In this document: piece by piece, positions 1-10,434 of the stretch
Layout: every line of letters starts with the position of its first letter
Position numbering within the stretch: the stretch's first letter is position 1
Source: Ascarosepion bandense
Taxonomy: Eukaryota > Mollusca > Cephalopoda > Sepiida > Sepiidae
Direction of reading: 5' to 3'
Assembly (NCBI GenBank): GCA_037127315.1
Contig: JBBBDQ010001186.1
Span: 869,501-933,500, forward strand
DNA: 64,000 nucleotides
Notes under the pieces: generated by a model
Told to the model about the DNA's origin: nothing
The model's database searches: none
The model's input: the letters and a program-made list of their open reading frames with translations, nothing else
Translations under genes and position numbers: made by a program

Positions 1-486
1 AAAAAATTTTTAAAAATCTAAAGAAATTTTGCATCCACTTGTTTCTAAAAGAAGAACTACTTCAATCTCTCAGTCTCTGAACAACAAATTCTAATGGCTT
101 GGATTGCAAAGAGGCTCTTTTAAATATGGGGAAGAAGAAATAGTAGACATAGCACGTCCTCACTTAAAACGACACAAGAATCTTAGAGCAATGGACAACA
201 TCAAAAATGAAGAAGTAAAAATCTGAGCAAGACAATGTTTCATTTTTTTTTTTCCAATTGGTTATTTTAAAATTTCTACCATATTCGATGGAATATAAGA
301 ACCCTTTTTTTCCCCAGGATCTTATCACTCAAGTTCAGGTTGACTCACTCATCATAGATGAATAATAAACATATTTAAAGCTTCATTATCTTGCATTGAG
401 TACTTTTTTATTAACACCATAGAAATATTTATCTCTATGTGTGTACCTGCATGGATATCCATATGTATATTTATTGATATTCATAC

Positions 487-489
<3 letters not shown>

Positions 490-530
<41 letters not shown>

Positions 531-800
531 CATTCGCAGACAGATCTGTTTTGCTGTATCACAGCTCATCAGTACGGTTAGACTCCGATTACTACATAAC
601 CCAGGCTCAAAACTCGACCGAATTTGCGTCAGTTGGCGACTCTACCCCTGGGCTACGGGCGTTTGGTGGAAGAAGGCAGTCTTTTTAGCGCATATCATAT
701 TACACACCCAATAGCTAGAGTGCTCAAATTCTTTTTTTACTGAATGAGCGATAAGTAAACGTATCACTATACTCGTTTCGAAAAATCCTCCAAGTATATA
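490..800 (-). repeat. SINE-B, AT-tailed tRNA-derived SINE
   Basis: A (TA)n run at 490-523 abuts a roughly 275-bp element. Read on the minus strand it has a box-A-like TAGCCCAGGGGTAGAGTC and a box-B-like GGTCGAGTTTTGAGCC, and ends ...CAGATCTGTCTGCGAATGAC followed directly by (AT)n. At least seven other copies in the window have the same layout. The spacing of the two boxes fits an RNA polymerase III tRNA promoter. The open frame across it is a shadow. Confidence 0.7.
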
Positions 801-1004
801 CGCGGAAGGTAAAAATGGTTGTAAAAAAAGAAACAGCTAAACACATGAACATCAGTTAAAGTACATAGCCCAAAGAAAAAACCCAAGACGAGTAATCTAT
901 AACAAAAAAGCACTCAGTACATAAGCAGAGCAGAGGCAACCTTTCCTGGAGATCTGGTTAGGTGAAACCTTGCTAGGTTTGTTGGCTCTTTAGGTTATTT
1001 ACTA

Positions 1005-1080
1005 TATATACATATATATATATATATATATAGATAGATAGATAGATAGATACATACATACATACATACATACATAGATA
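1005..1080. repeat. Compound microsatellite (TA)n-(TAGA)n-(TACA)n
   Basis: Dinucleotide TA changes into GATA and then ATAC tetranucleotide tracts, a compound simple repeat. It lies just outside the 3' end of a SINE-B copy. Confidence 0.9.
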
Positions 1081-1112
1081 TAGTCATCCGCATATATAGA
1101 TATATAGATATA

Positions 1113-1405
1113 GTCAATTGCAGACAGATCTGTTCCATTGTATCACAGTACATCAGTACGGTTAGACATCTGATTGCTTCAAGCCAGGATTGAAACTCGA
1201 GTGAATTGACCAGTCAGTGATTCTACCTCTGAGCACTCAGTAGAGGAAGGCAAATTTTCGTATGTTATATACAATGTAAGCATATGCCAGTAGCTGAGAG
1301 TGTTCAAATTCATTACTGAATGAACAATGCATAGATGCTTAAGTAGCTACTGTTTTTTCAAAGTCTACCATTCTTCTATAGTGCTCAATCAGGGTGTGAG
1401 AGTGT

Positions 1406-1408
<3 letters not shown>
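1113..1408 (-). repeat. SINE-B copy
   Basis: Same family as 524-800: the 3' motif (GCAGACAGATCTGTT on the plus strand), a tRNA-like middle, and the distal part up to the motif TTCTATAGTGCTCAATCAGG. (TA)n tracts flank it on both sides. Confidence 0.65.
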
Positions 1409-1447
<39 letters not shown>

Positions 1448-1480
1448 TACACTTCATCGAGCTTAATTCGTTATCTAATA

Positions 1481-1520
<40 letters not shown>

Positions 1521-1584
1521 ATATATATATAATAATGTATATATATATATTCTTCTATAGTGCTCAATCGGGGTGTGAGAGTGT

Positions 1585-1634
<50 letters not shown>

Positions 1635-1690
1635 ACACTTCATCGAGCTTAATTCGTTATCTAATAATGTATATATATATATATATTATT
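1370..1690. repeat. Tandem duplication with palindromic (TA)n cores
   Basis: A block TTCTATAGTGCTCAATC...GTGTAGATA-(TA)n-CTACACTTCATCGAGC...TCTAATAATG occurs twice in tandem, at about 1370-1550 and 1552-1690. In each unit GTGTAGATAT and ATATCTACAC flank the TA run, so the core can fold on itself. The YIYIYI frames here are artefacts. Confidence 0.7.
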
Positions 1691-1699
1691 AGATAATGA

Positions 1700-1732
<33 letters not shown>

Positions 1733-2311
1733 ATTCATATGGAGAAGTTTGTCACTTAGCTGAGCAGTGTTATTTCAGTCATGCTGACTTTGAGAAAAGA
1801 AAAATCCCTGAAGAGTGAAGACATTACAATAATGCTTTCACGAAGCTTTAAAGTCAGCATGACTAAAACAACACTGACAACAGTGACAAACTTCTTGACA
1901 TTAATCCTATTAATACTCTATCCTGATCTTGATAGCAATCACTTGATGACAAAAAAAGTCTACTTGTCTAAAATTCCTTTCTACCAGTAAAGTACAGAAA
2001 AAACATAAATTTTAGCACATAGCATCATTATAATTTAACAGTAAATACCAAAGTAGGCAAGGAGAGGGTAGGCGTAACAGTTGGCAACTTGAAACTAAGA
2101 AATCGCAATGACCGAGGAGAAAATGTGTTTAATGGTAGTTCAGCAAATGACCGGGTAATTACTAACACTTTGTTTCAAGAACATCCAAGATGAATACAGA
2201 CGTGAGAAACCAAATTGACGATGAACAGAAGATTCAGGAATGCAACTGTTTATTGTGAAATTTATCCATGTGCCGAATGTGGAAGCAAACACCTCCATGT
2301 CATATGTAAAC

Positions 2312-2487
2312 TAAGGATTCCTTACAGGTATAATCTCCAAGAATTTAAATGTAAAGTCAATTTCTCTTACCCACTTCCTGACACCCCTTATAACCTGCCA
2401 TGCTTTCTCATAACTTTCATCTTATGTATCCCCCGGCAAAACAGTGGCAATAAAATACCTTGCTTGGGGTGATATGATTATAAAAAA
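2312..2487 (+). mobile_element. LINE-1x family 3' end (internally deleted)
   Basis: The end of an RT open frame (NLQEFKCKVN) jumps to the family 3' UTR and the characteristic tail GCCTTGCTTGGGGTG-ATATGATTA plus A-run (here AATACCTTGCTTGGGG). The same protein end and tail recur in about a dozen copies in the window. Part of the UTR is deleted after the coding end. Confidence 0.65.
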
Positions 2488-2702
2488 AGTCATCTCCTAT
2501 CTCACTAACCTGCATCCTCTCTCTCATGCTTCTTTCTCCATCCAATCCACTCTCATCAGTATTCTCACCCTTCTCTTACCCACTTTCTGACACCCCCTAT
2601 AACCTGTCACTCTTTCTCATAACTTTCCTCCTATGTAACCCCCGGCAAAACAGTGGCAATAAGATGCCTTGCTTGGGGTGATGTGATTATAAAAAAAAAA
2701 AA
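2488..2702 (+). mobile_element. Second LINE-1x 3' tail, tandem with the first
   Basis: Contains the UTR portion missing from the preceding copy (CTCACTAACCTGCATCC...) and then repeats TTACCCACTTTCTGACACCC to the A-tail. 2360-2484 and 2566-2694 are near duplicates. Either two insertions at one place or a local duplication. Confidence 0.6.
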
Positions 2703-2704
2703 GG

Positions 2705-2945
2705 GATAAAACTTCAGAGACTGAAGAAGCCTACTGCAGTACCCAGGCTGCAATACAACAAACTCATGAATGATCTCAACCTGCAGGAAAAATACCCGGA
2801 TAGTGTCAAAACAAAATATAAATGAGAAACTAGAAATGAAAACTCAAAATATGATACACAAGAGGAAGCGTTAGTGACATCGACAAACGACATCATCCTA
2901 AAAGAAAACAAACGTAGAAGAAAAAAATGCATGCACATTGTCATT
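2705..2945 (+). pseudogene. Possible non-LTR retrotransposon linker fragment
   Basis: In the plus direction it reads VPRLQYNKLMNDLNLQEKYP..., with one in-frame stop, then a charged KENKRRRKKM. I associate this style with the segment between the endonuclease and RT domains of RTE/endonuclease-RT LINEs. There is no catalytic motif, so the call rests on resemblance only. It directly precedes a mariner. Confidence 0.3.
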
Positions 2946-2949
2946 TAAT

Positions 2950-4007
2950 ATTCTGTCAACTGCACGGAATAGTAGAATCGTTTTTTAGGTACTGTCTGTG
3001 AGAAAAAAGGTCACCATGACAGAACTCACTATACCACAAATTTGGAAACAGCTATGCTCCAATATTATAGAAGTCAAATAACTTACCTTTCAACATGGCT
3101 GTCTCCTTTTGTCTCCCTGCAGGAAGGTGGATATAGTAATTTACTAAGCGCAGCTTAGATGTGACACACGGTCGGAAGTATGGAGCGCCAAGTGAGGATC
3201 GAACTCACTACTGAATTGCAATAGTTCTAGCGAGACAAGCTTGCTAACCATTGCACCACCTCGAGGTGCTCCAGGAAGGTGGATATTCAAGAGTGTGGAT
3301 ATTGTGCTCAATATTTATGGAGCTCAATATACACACTGAAATTATCAGCCAATTAAAGCTTACAGAATGGACTTACCTGTAACAGAATGGAATCTCCCAG
3401 GTTATTATTTAAACCACCTACCAATTCAGAGCACTTGCGTATTAATCTGAAGAGAGTACAGAGGATTCAGAATGAACTGGATGAATCTAATGATGATTAT
3501 GAAGTGACAGCAGCATCACTTTGTGCTGATAAAAAAATAACTTCCAAACATGGCTTACATCAATTGCCTTGAGGTTGTAGTTCTCTGGATCAAGAGGGTG
3601 GCTGCTGGAAGACCCTATGTCTGGCAACAGGACTCTGCACCACAAGCTGAAGAACCCAGTCATAATTTTTGCAGCCACAACTCCACTTACATACAGCCAT
3701 CTAACACCCCAGACTATAACCCTCTTGATTATATATGGGGCACAGTTGAGCAAAAGACAAACCAAACTCCTAAGATGAACTGAAGGCAAGAATAAGAAGA
3801 CTGTCCAGAAAGGTTGTAGCAGATTTCAAAGTCATATGCAGGTTGTGATTGAAGCAAATGGCGATTTTATTGAATAAATTTACTCTTTAGTAAATGGCGA
3901 CTTTGATTGAATAAATTTATTCTTTCGTATTTCAAAATATATCTGACAAAATGAGTCTTATTTTTATTTTTGCACAATTTGGATGACAATTCATCTGTCA
4001 CACCCTG
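2950..4007 (+). mobile_element. Mariner family M1, decayed copy 1
   Basis: Transposase remnants lie in order: an N-terminal TEL-TIPQIWK, the helix-turn-helix region RINLKRVQRIQNELDES (3434-3490), then after a large internal deletion AYINCLEVVVL, VWQQDSAPQ (second catalytic Asp) and NTPDYNPLDYIWG (third Asp region). The C-terminus reaches ANGDF at about 3860. The right terminal inverted repeat ends CACCCTG at 4007 before TA and matches, inverted, the left end of the copy at 60915. Stops, frameshifts and a SINE insertion rule out activity. Confidence 0.8.
3135..3271 (-). repeat. SINE-C, tRNA-derived, inside the mariner
   Basis: The minus strand starts GGAGCACCTCGAGGTGG and has GCAATGGTTAGCAAGC (box A-like) and GAGTTCGATCC (box B). 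It is bracketed by a perfect 15-bp direct repeat, CAGGAAGGTGGATAT, at 3120-3134 and 3272-3286, which is the target-site duplication. A second copy lies at 45297-45540. Confidence 0.85.
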
Positions 4008-4013
4008 TATATA

Positions 4014-4250
4014 TATAAGTCATCCACATACAAGCCTGTTTCACTGTATCATAGCTCATCAGTGTGGCTAGACACATCCACTTGCTTCTGATTGGCATCA
4101 AAACTCGACCGATTTGGTGTCAGTCAGAGTTGCTACTCCCTAAGCCACAGGTGCATGGAATCAGAGAAGGGATATTTTAATGTGTTGTATATAAGCAGTG
4201 TATACACATGCCAATCACCAAAAGAACTCAATTCATTTCTGAAGAGTCAC
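4014..4250 (-). repeat. SINE-B copy
   Basis: Begins AGTCATCCACATACAAGCC at a short TA tract immediately after the mariner right end. The tRNA-like section and the distal GAAGAGTCACGC follow. Its TA tail sits on the mariner's TA duplication. Confidence 0.7.
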
Positions 4251-4404
4251 GCTTATATATATATATATATATATAATCATGCGGTGTATATATAGAAGAA
4301 TCCAAAGGAGTATCCTCTATATACAGTGGTAGGATAACTCTCTAAAAGAGCTCTAAATATATATGTATATAAATATATAGAGAGCAAATATAAGAAATAT
4401 TTTA

Positions 4405-4592
4405 ACCAGACACTTCATTTCATGGTAAAGCAAAAGTATAGGCCTATTTCAGCCAAACTATCATCATCTTCCATCTTTATTGTACAGAAGATTCATGTAA
4501 AATCTTCTGTACAATAAAGACGGAAGCTGATGATGGTTCACCTGAAATTGGCCTATTCTTCCAATTTACCACGAAATAACATGTCTACCTAA
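4405..4592. repeat. Near-perfect inverted repeat (hairpin), arms about 80 bp
   Basis: The left arm (from AGACACTTCATTTCATGG to TACAGAAGATT) and the right arm (AATCTTCTGTACAATAAAG to CCACGAAATAACATGTCT) are complementary around a loop of about 10 nt near 4493-4502. One arm alone recurs at 45148-45250, so this is an inverted dimer of a dispersed repeat. The right arm carries the hammerhead-like core described in the findings. Confidence 0.8.
4527..4566 (+). ncRNA. Hammerhead-ribozyme-like core, candidate 1
   Basis: CTGATGA (4527-4533), a short stem II GGT-TC-ACC flanked by unpaired T on each side, GAAA (4544-4547), then stem III ATTGG/CCAAT closing before T4566 as the would-be cleavage residue. 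Stem I pairing is weak. Penelope-like elements are known to carry such ribozymes. Activity is inference. Confidence 0.4.
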
Positions 4593-4639
4593 ATTTTTTC
4601 TTATATATATACATATATATATATATATCTCTTTAAAAA

Positions 4640-4730
4640 GAAGAGACATCATATTATTTAAACTTGAGGAACCTTTCGGCCAACTCTTATCAAGGGTTCT
4701 CGTTGGCTTTAATTTTAAGGGAATTAAGGA
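4640..4730 (-). mobile_element. Penelope-like element 3' motif
   Basis: Downstream of the GIY-YIG frame on the minus strand, the sequence GAGAACCC-TTGATAAGAGTTGGCC-GAAAGG resembles a decayed CTGATGAG...GAAA motif. A related motif follows the second GIY-YIG fragment near 47290, so it belongs to the element family. Confidence 0.45.
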
Positions 4731-4877
4731 AAAGGACAAAGCAAAATAAATCACTTACAATGCTGGGAGATGATGGAACTCGTTTAAAAATAAATTTATT
4801 GAAAAAAACACATAAAATGTAAGGGGGTGTACACATATAATTCCACAAGAGTGTTTAAAAGTGAAAAAATGTTACAC

Positions 4878-5270
4878 TCACAGACTCACCAACAATTGTA
4901 AGGAGCATAAAAACCGCTCTTTCTGTCTACACAGGCTCGGCTGTTGAATTTTCAAGCAAATTGCTTCCAAAATACGTAGATGATGTGTAGACCGAGCGCT
5001 GTGCAAGACAGTAAACCAGCTGTCCTCATATGCCGAGGCACACACTTGATTGCTCAAAAGATGTTGGCCAATAGCGGAATCCAGAACAGATTGTGTTGTT
5101 CTTATAGGTCTGAGAGAGCCACTGGAACGTATATTAGCGGGGACGTGTTGTGAAACTCGCGTCTCCAACCTCAGATCGGTACGTCCTATGTATGCCGCAT
5201 CACAACAGCATATATACATATAAAAAGAAATAGGGTTGTTCCAAAGAGAGAATTTGGTATAGAATAAAAA
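4878..5270 (-). pseudogene. Penelope-like element GIY-YIG endonuclease fragment
   Basis: The minus-strand frame reads CDAAYIGRTDLRLETRVSQH, then SAIGQHLL, WFTVLHSARS, LRILEAICL and QPSLCRQKERF. The YIG and the downstream Arg (xLETR) match the GIY-YIG nuclease core, which in this element class sits at the C-terminus after the RT and nicks DNA for retrotransposition. The same block order recurs at 46378-47120, which confirms the family. Upstream, in the minus direction, the frame continues weakly (LYQILSLEQ) to about 5270 and is then lost; no RT lies adjacent. The Penelope 3' motif lies about 200 bp downstream. It is a 5'-truncated, inactive copy. Confidence 0.8.
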
Positions 5271-5442
5271 ATGTGAGAGGCCGTGAACGTTTTGTTTAAA
5301 GTTAATATTTATTGTTGTTGTTATTATACGTTATGATATGTCTACATGAGTTTTGAGTCTAAAGTTGACTCTCTCTTGTAGCTTTACGTATTGAGTTCCT
5401 TTTGTTCATGATCTTTTTGATTTTGTCTTTATGTTTTAGAAT

Positions 5443-5454
<12 letters not shown>

Positions 5455-5482
<28 letters not shown>
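5455..5482. repeat. (TA)n microsatellite
   Basis: Pure TA tract with nothing recognisable on either side. Confidence 0.95.
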
Positions 5483-5485
<3 letters not shown>

Positions 5486-5589
5486 TATGCATATTATCCC
5501 TCCCTGATAACATGACTCAGAGTTTCATGTACACATATCTATTCTTGTTAACAGACAAAATTAAATTTGCTAAAAACTACCAGCCAGTG

Positions 5590-5880
5590 ATCTACAGCAT
5601 AAAATGCAAAATGACATTTCAATGATCAAAAAATCAGATCAAATAATAATCAAAGAAGACAAGATGGGTAACCATTACAAAATCGATGCAGATAACTACC
5701 ACAAAGCTATTAAGAAAGAAGTTAATAAGTTTTATAAAAATTCACTCTGCAAATGCGAAAATAACATCAACAGTGAAGCCAAGAAAATAGCCACTGAATT
5801 AAAAATTGATAATGGAATTTGTAAATTCCACAAATAACAAACATTCATCAAAGTTCAAGATCACAAAGCAAATTTTTGAA
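5590..5880 (+). pseudogene. Reverse-transcriptase N-terminal-like fragment
   Basis: Reads DQIIIKEDKMGNHYKIDADN, HKAIKKEVNKFY, EAKKIATELKI and, after a stop, FIKVQDHKANF. The spacing of the 'I(I/V)I..DK.GN.Y' and 'IKDHK.NF' blocks resembles the region before the catalytic palm in an invertebrate RT family that I cannot name with certainty. The catalytic residues are absent and the sequence passes into a LINE-1x copy. Confidence 0.45.
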
Positions 5881-5984
5881 ACAAGCTTCTCAAAGTTATC
5901 CAAAGTTATTTTTAGTTGGTTTAAATAATATTGGTTAAATTTTTCTGTTTTAACCACCATAGAGAAGTTTTCCAAACTTCCATC

Positions 5985-6640
5985 AGTATCAATTACGCTA
6001 GTCTCCCTGAAAGCTTTACACTGAGCCTCCTCAGTCTCACTCTCTCTCTCAGTCAATCTCAAGTGGAATGACTACATCAAATCAATAACTGCATCTACTG
6101 CTAAGAATGTTGCATGGCTGTGCTGAGTCAGGAGATTTTCCTAGTTATAATCTGTCTTGTACATTTATAACTCTACCATTTGACCATGCATTGAATACTA
6201 CTGTCATGTCTGGTCAGGTGCTCCTGCTATTCATCTCGAGGGTCTCGACAAAATCCAGAGGAGAATCTGCAATGTAATTAGTCCAGATTTGGCAGCTCAA
6301 CTTTATTCACTTTTTCACCAATGAGACATGGCTTTTCTGTTTTTTTTTTTTACAAATATTTTCATGGCTTCTACCCTCATGAATTTACGTATGCAACTAA
6401 ATTGGCCATTAGGTCCCACCCTTTTGCTATCTCTTCTCTATGCGTGATTTCCTGATAGCTGATAAGTTTCAGTGCAACATCATTTGTCATCTTTTATCTT
6501 CTTGACTCCCATCTCTCTCTTATCCTTTCTTTGACATCTCCTATATTGTTTCTTTTTCTTTTCTTTCTTCCTGCTCCTCTCACTGTAAGCAACAGTGGCT
6601 GTACTGCCTCACTTGGGTGGAAACAACTATAAAAAGAAAA
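5985..6640 (+). mobile_element. LINE-1x RT C-terminus and 3' tail
   Basis: Frame-broken matches to the family run in order: NLSCTFITL...PFDHALNTTVM, SGAPAIHLEGLDKIQRR, ICNVISPDLAAQLYSL, a KYFHG region reduced to TNIFMAS, and a tail CCTCACTTGGGTGG-AAACAAC followed by an A-rich run. The family encodes endonuclease/RT; only the part after the palm is present. Confidence 0.7.
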
Positions 6641-7094
6641 AAAAAGAAATCAGTAAAAACATCCTTAGAAGAGCATGAAAATACACAAAAAATGCTCCAG
6701 TAAATAACCAATGGCATAAAACAGCAGAAGCCATAGTATAGTTTGCTCGTATAAAAAAAAAAATAATCTACATGCATCCAATTTGATAATTGTAACTTTT
6801 ACCCATCCATCATCAAGAGTTTGCTAATGTTTGCTATCCATTTAGCAAAATCTTACCGTCCTATTAGAGATTGCAAAATCAAAATCCAATATTATTTCAT
6901 AATGGTTATCTGTGGACCAGTAGAAATAACCCAAACTTTAATGTTGCTATGGCAGCATATGATTCAGCCAACATATGTGAAATTATCAAAATCTTCTTAT
7001 TGTGACAACTGAGATTTATTCTCACATTAAGGATACCAGATTTTACAAAGAATACAGCGTAATTTTCCTCCAAAAAACAAGTCCAAGAAATATA

Positions 7095-7640
7095 GACTAA
7101 TTGAGAAAGGAACTGATAATTATTTTCAAATACCACAAACTAAATATTAACACTACAACCAATGCTAACTTTCTTGATGTCAACTTGAATAATATTTATT
7201 ATAAACCAAAGATCTATATAACCAGATATGTCAGTCAAGATTCCAACCACCCTCATAAAATTCTAAATAATATCCATAAATCAGTCCAAGTTAGATTAAC
7301 TACTAACTGCAGTAATAAGGAAATATTTGATAATAATGAAATTAAATATATAAAATCTTTAGAAGTAACCATAAAGTAAATTTAGAATATTTAGAAAAAA
7401 ATCAAAATAGTAAAAACAGACAGAAACACTGTAGGCATAACATTATATAGTTTAATCTACCGTTTAGTTGTAATGTTCCAACAAATATTGCAAGATTTTT
7501 CTAATTTTAATTAATAAGCATTTTAATAATTCACCAAGACTAAAAAAGACTTTTAGCGAAAATAATATTAAGATCAGCTATAGCTGTGTCAGTAACATTG
7601 ATAAATCTATATCTCAGCATACCAATATTATATTAAGCAA
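7095..7640 (+). pseudogene. Penelope-like element RT fragment
   Basis: An open frame at 7101-7379 reads NTTTNANFLDVNLNN, then QDSNHPHKILNNIHKSVQ and SNKEIFDNNEIKYIKSL. After a frame change it gives HNII-stop-FNLPFSCNVPTNIA (7437-7493) and, near 7555, NNIKISYSCVSNID. The order FLDV, SNHP, R.L...NEEIF, NIIWFNPP, KISYSCM is characteristic of the C-terminal half of Penelope-like reverse transcriptases, just before the linker to GIY-YIG. The expected Trp of IIWFN is a TAG stop. It is inactive, and no endonuclease follows. Confidence 0.75.
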
Positions 7641-7649
7641 ATACTGTCA

Positions 7650-8305
7650 ATAAATTATCACTCTTTCTTTCTCTTTCGAACTATCTTCTCTTTCACTGAC
7701 GACCTTATGAAATCAGCAGTCTAATTAAGATCAGCCAGACAATTGCCCTTAGAAACATCATCAGCTGTTGGCTAAAAATTGCACATCGCAAATGTCCAGA
7801 ATCATGTGACCAAGTATGAAATATTGTGCAGGAAAAATACTTGACAGCCAGTTGGGTAACAGAGCTTGAGGGATAAACACTCCTTTTTTAGGAGATGGAT
7901 TAATGAAGAGATCAAACATGGCATCCAACTCACTAATATTAATTCCATGCTATACACAGATATTTACTTGCATGACTAAATAGTCACAAACCAAAAAATA
8001 GTAGTCAATTACTAAGTGTGTTAATCACCAAATGTAAGGGCATGTGTGATTCTTCCAGTTAAGGAAAACTGAAAACGCATCACTTAACTCAACATTAAAT
8101 CTTTACAACTGAAAGAAAACTTTTATGCTGTCAAGACTGAGAAAAAGAAGCAAACACCATTTGGCAACAGAAGCTTTCAAATTTGTAAAGAAAGTAAAGA
8201 ACTGAACTAAATGAAAAGAAAAGTAAAATATAAAAAAATAGAGAAAAAAAGAAGAAAAAGAAAAATGTGTATTTTTTATTTCAGACTACAGACAAAAGTT
8301 AATCC
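7650..8305. other. No supported feature
   Basis: AT-rich sequence with no coding frame, no repeat recognised elsewhere in the window, and only short A-runs near 8220-8270. Confidence 0.6.
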
Positions 8306-8309
8306 TTAT

Positions 8310-8750
8310 GTATTTATCCTCATATTTCATTTTTATCCTCATATGTTAATCCTCATATGTTAATCCTCATATGTTAATCCTCATTTTTATCCTCATATGT
8401 TAATCCTCATTTTTATCCTCATATGTTAATCCTCATTTTTATCCTCATATGTTAATCCTCATTTTTATCCTCATATGTTAATCCTCATTTTTATCCTCAT
8501 ATGTTAATCCTCATTTTTATCCTCATATGTTAATCCTCATTTTTATCCTCATATGTTAATCCTCATTTTTATCCTCATATGTTAATCCTCATTTTTATCC
8601 TCATATGTTAATCCTCATTTTTATCCTCATATGTTAATCCTCATATGTTAATCCTCATATGTTAATCCTCATTTTTATCCTCATATGTTAATCCTCATAT
8701 GTTAATCCTCATATGTTAATCCTCATTTTTATCCTCATATTTCATATACA
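8310..8750. repeat. 26-bp minisatellite (alternating 14- and 12-bp half units)
   Basis: Tandem copies of ATCCTCATATGTTA (14) alternate with ATCCTCATTTTT (12). Runs of the 14-mer alone occur near 8340-8380 and 8635-8720, and single 12-mers at the ends. Very homogeneous, so recently expanded or converted. Confidence 0.95.
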
Positions 8751-8754
8751 GCAC

Positions 8755-9410
8755 ACACCTTTCCACACAGACATATTTTCTCATATCATTTTGACTTTAT
8801 ATCAATTTTTTTTAACATTATAATCACAATTTTTGTTGCTCTTAACTGTTGGTTTTTCTTCTTAACTGTGTAAATAACCCTGTGAGAGAAACATCCATTA
8901 CCGGAGTGGGAACATTGACTATACCTCTTGGCAACAAGTGCAACATTTTTTTATTTTTTTTTTAATATTTTATGCTGTACTAATTAAGTTGTAACAAAAT
9001 ATAAAAGTTAATACTGAGATTAACACCAAAGAAAGAGAGTCTATTTCATTTTACTTATACATTTTCCACAGTTAAAAGTCAAAATGACAAAATAGAATTC
9101 TCCATTATTTCCTCAGTCAGTTTTGATTATTTGCCAGAATATTTTCTTTCATTTTTCTTCACCTGAGTTTATTCATGCCTGAATATGTCACTATCCATTC
9201 TAAGCACCAAGAATCCAATATCTATTAAACCAATGGTTATAAATCATTTTAATGCACAAATAAATCTTCCTTCTACCATTTTCATCTAATCATTAACTTA
9301 TCAGTGTTGACTTTTCTTGTATGTTAATCTGATTCAAATTAAAAAAATTAGATATGAAACCAAAAAAACTTCTTTTTAGCATTAAAAAAATTTATTAAAT
9401 AAAGTTTGCA
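8755..9410. other. No supported feature
   Basis: AT-rich, non-coding in all frames, no repeat recognised. Confidence 0.55.
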
Positions 9411-9414
9411 CAAA

Positions 9415-9885
9415 ATGCATGGTTTGATTGTTAATAAAATCCAAATAAGAATCTGCAATGATATTGGTCCTGATATGGCATCTTGGCTTCTGTCACTATC
9501 ACACCATGAAAATGTATCTTTTCTATGACTTTTTTATAAATATTGTCATAATTGTTTTGATGAGTTTTCCTTTAAGCACTGTTCAAGATTGGAAGTTAGG
9601 TCTAATCATTTTGCTGTTGAAATTACTGGGTATAACCAAATATTTATGGTGATAGTTTCTTTTGTACTTTTCACCTGTGAAACTCTCTTTCAACTTCTTA
9701 TTTACATATGATTTTTAAAAAGTTAAAAGCACCATCCATCATCACTTTTCATTTTTTTTTACTCCTTTTATTGTCCTTTCTCATCAACAATATTTTCCCA
9801 GTTTCTTTTGCACTTAGTAAATCCTTGTGTCATAGTGGCTTTATTTCCTTGCTTGGAGTGAAATGATTAAAAGAAAAGAAAAGAA
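9415..9885 (+). mobile_element. LINE-1x 3' fragment, old
   Basis: Degenerate counterpart of the RT C-terminus: 'NKIQIRICNDIGPDMAS', then the long UTR and the tail TTGCTTGGAGTGAAATGATT with an A-rich end. Extensive indels. Confidence 0.6.
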
Positions 9886-10138
9886 ACAAACAAAATCTAG
9901 CAGAAAGAAACAAATTAAAAAATATTTTTCTTATTTGTAAAATTGAAAAATGTGAATAAATTTTCTCTTATTTTTATGTTTTTTTAAATAAATGAATAAT
10001 TCAACCTGTTTGCCTATCACAAGGTTTGAATCTACTTAGTAAGAATACAGATAAGTATCTGTAAAAGCTTAGGTACTCTATGCTTCAACTTGAAGCATTC
10101 TACTAACTGCCAAACTGCTTTTAGAAAAAAAAAAGATG

Positions 10139-10428
10139 TCACAAGAACATTCTCAATGCTCTGTGAATCACATTACCATTTGGTATTATCTGCTGGTATA
10201 CCGCAGGACATTCAGGGGACATAAATCCAATCCCTGTGAAGTACATAACAGGAAAATTTTCTTTTAACTGTTGCCTTGGTTCATTCTTCTTCTTTCCAAG
10301 GATTCTTATCCTGCTGGGAGAAAGAGAACATTTGATGGCATCCACACTGCTGCAGAACGGCTTCCAAATGTCTCCAGGGTTGTTTTCTCTTCCTAGATTT
10401 CTTTTCCAATGGTGATTCTGTCATGCGG
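10139..10428 (-). CDS. Candidate host exon (unidentified)
   Basis: This is less AT-rich than its surroundings and free of repeats known from the window. On the minus strand a pyrimidine run, CCCTCCCCCCTCTAG, could be a splice acceptor at about 10429. It is followed by the frame HRMTESPLEKKSRKRKQPW... of about 50 residues with a basic, NLS-like start, ending at EEE-stop. An overlapping frame continues to a stop at 10139 (ECPAVYQQIIPNGN). No family is recognised and no convincing donor site is seen. It could be a terminal exon, a UTR, or a non-coding fragment. Confidence 0.25.
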
Positions 10429-10434
10429 TGCTAG

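Noticed and set aside
3180..3275. Functional tRNA gene
   Set aside because: Box A and box B are present, but the anticodon arm does not form a clean cloverleaf, and the unit has a target-site duplication and a body beyond the tRNA part; it is a SINE.
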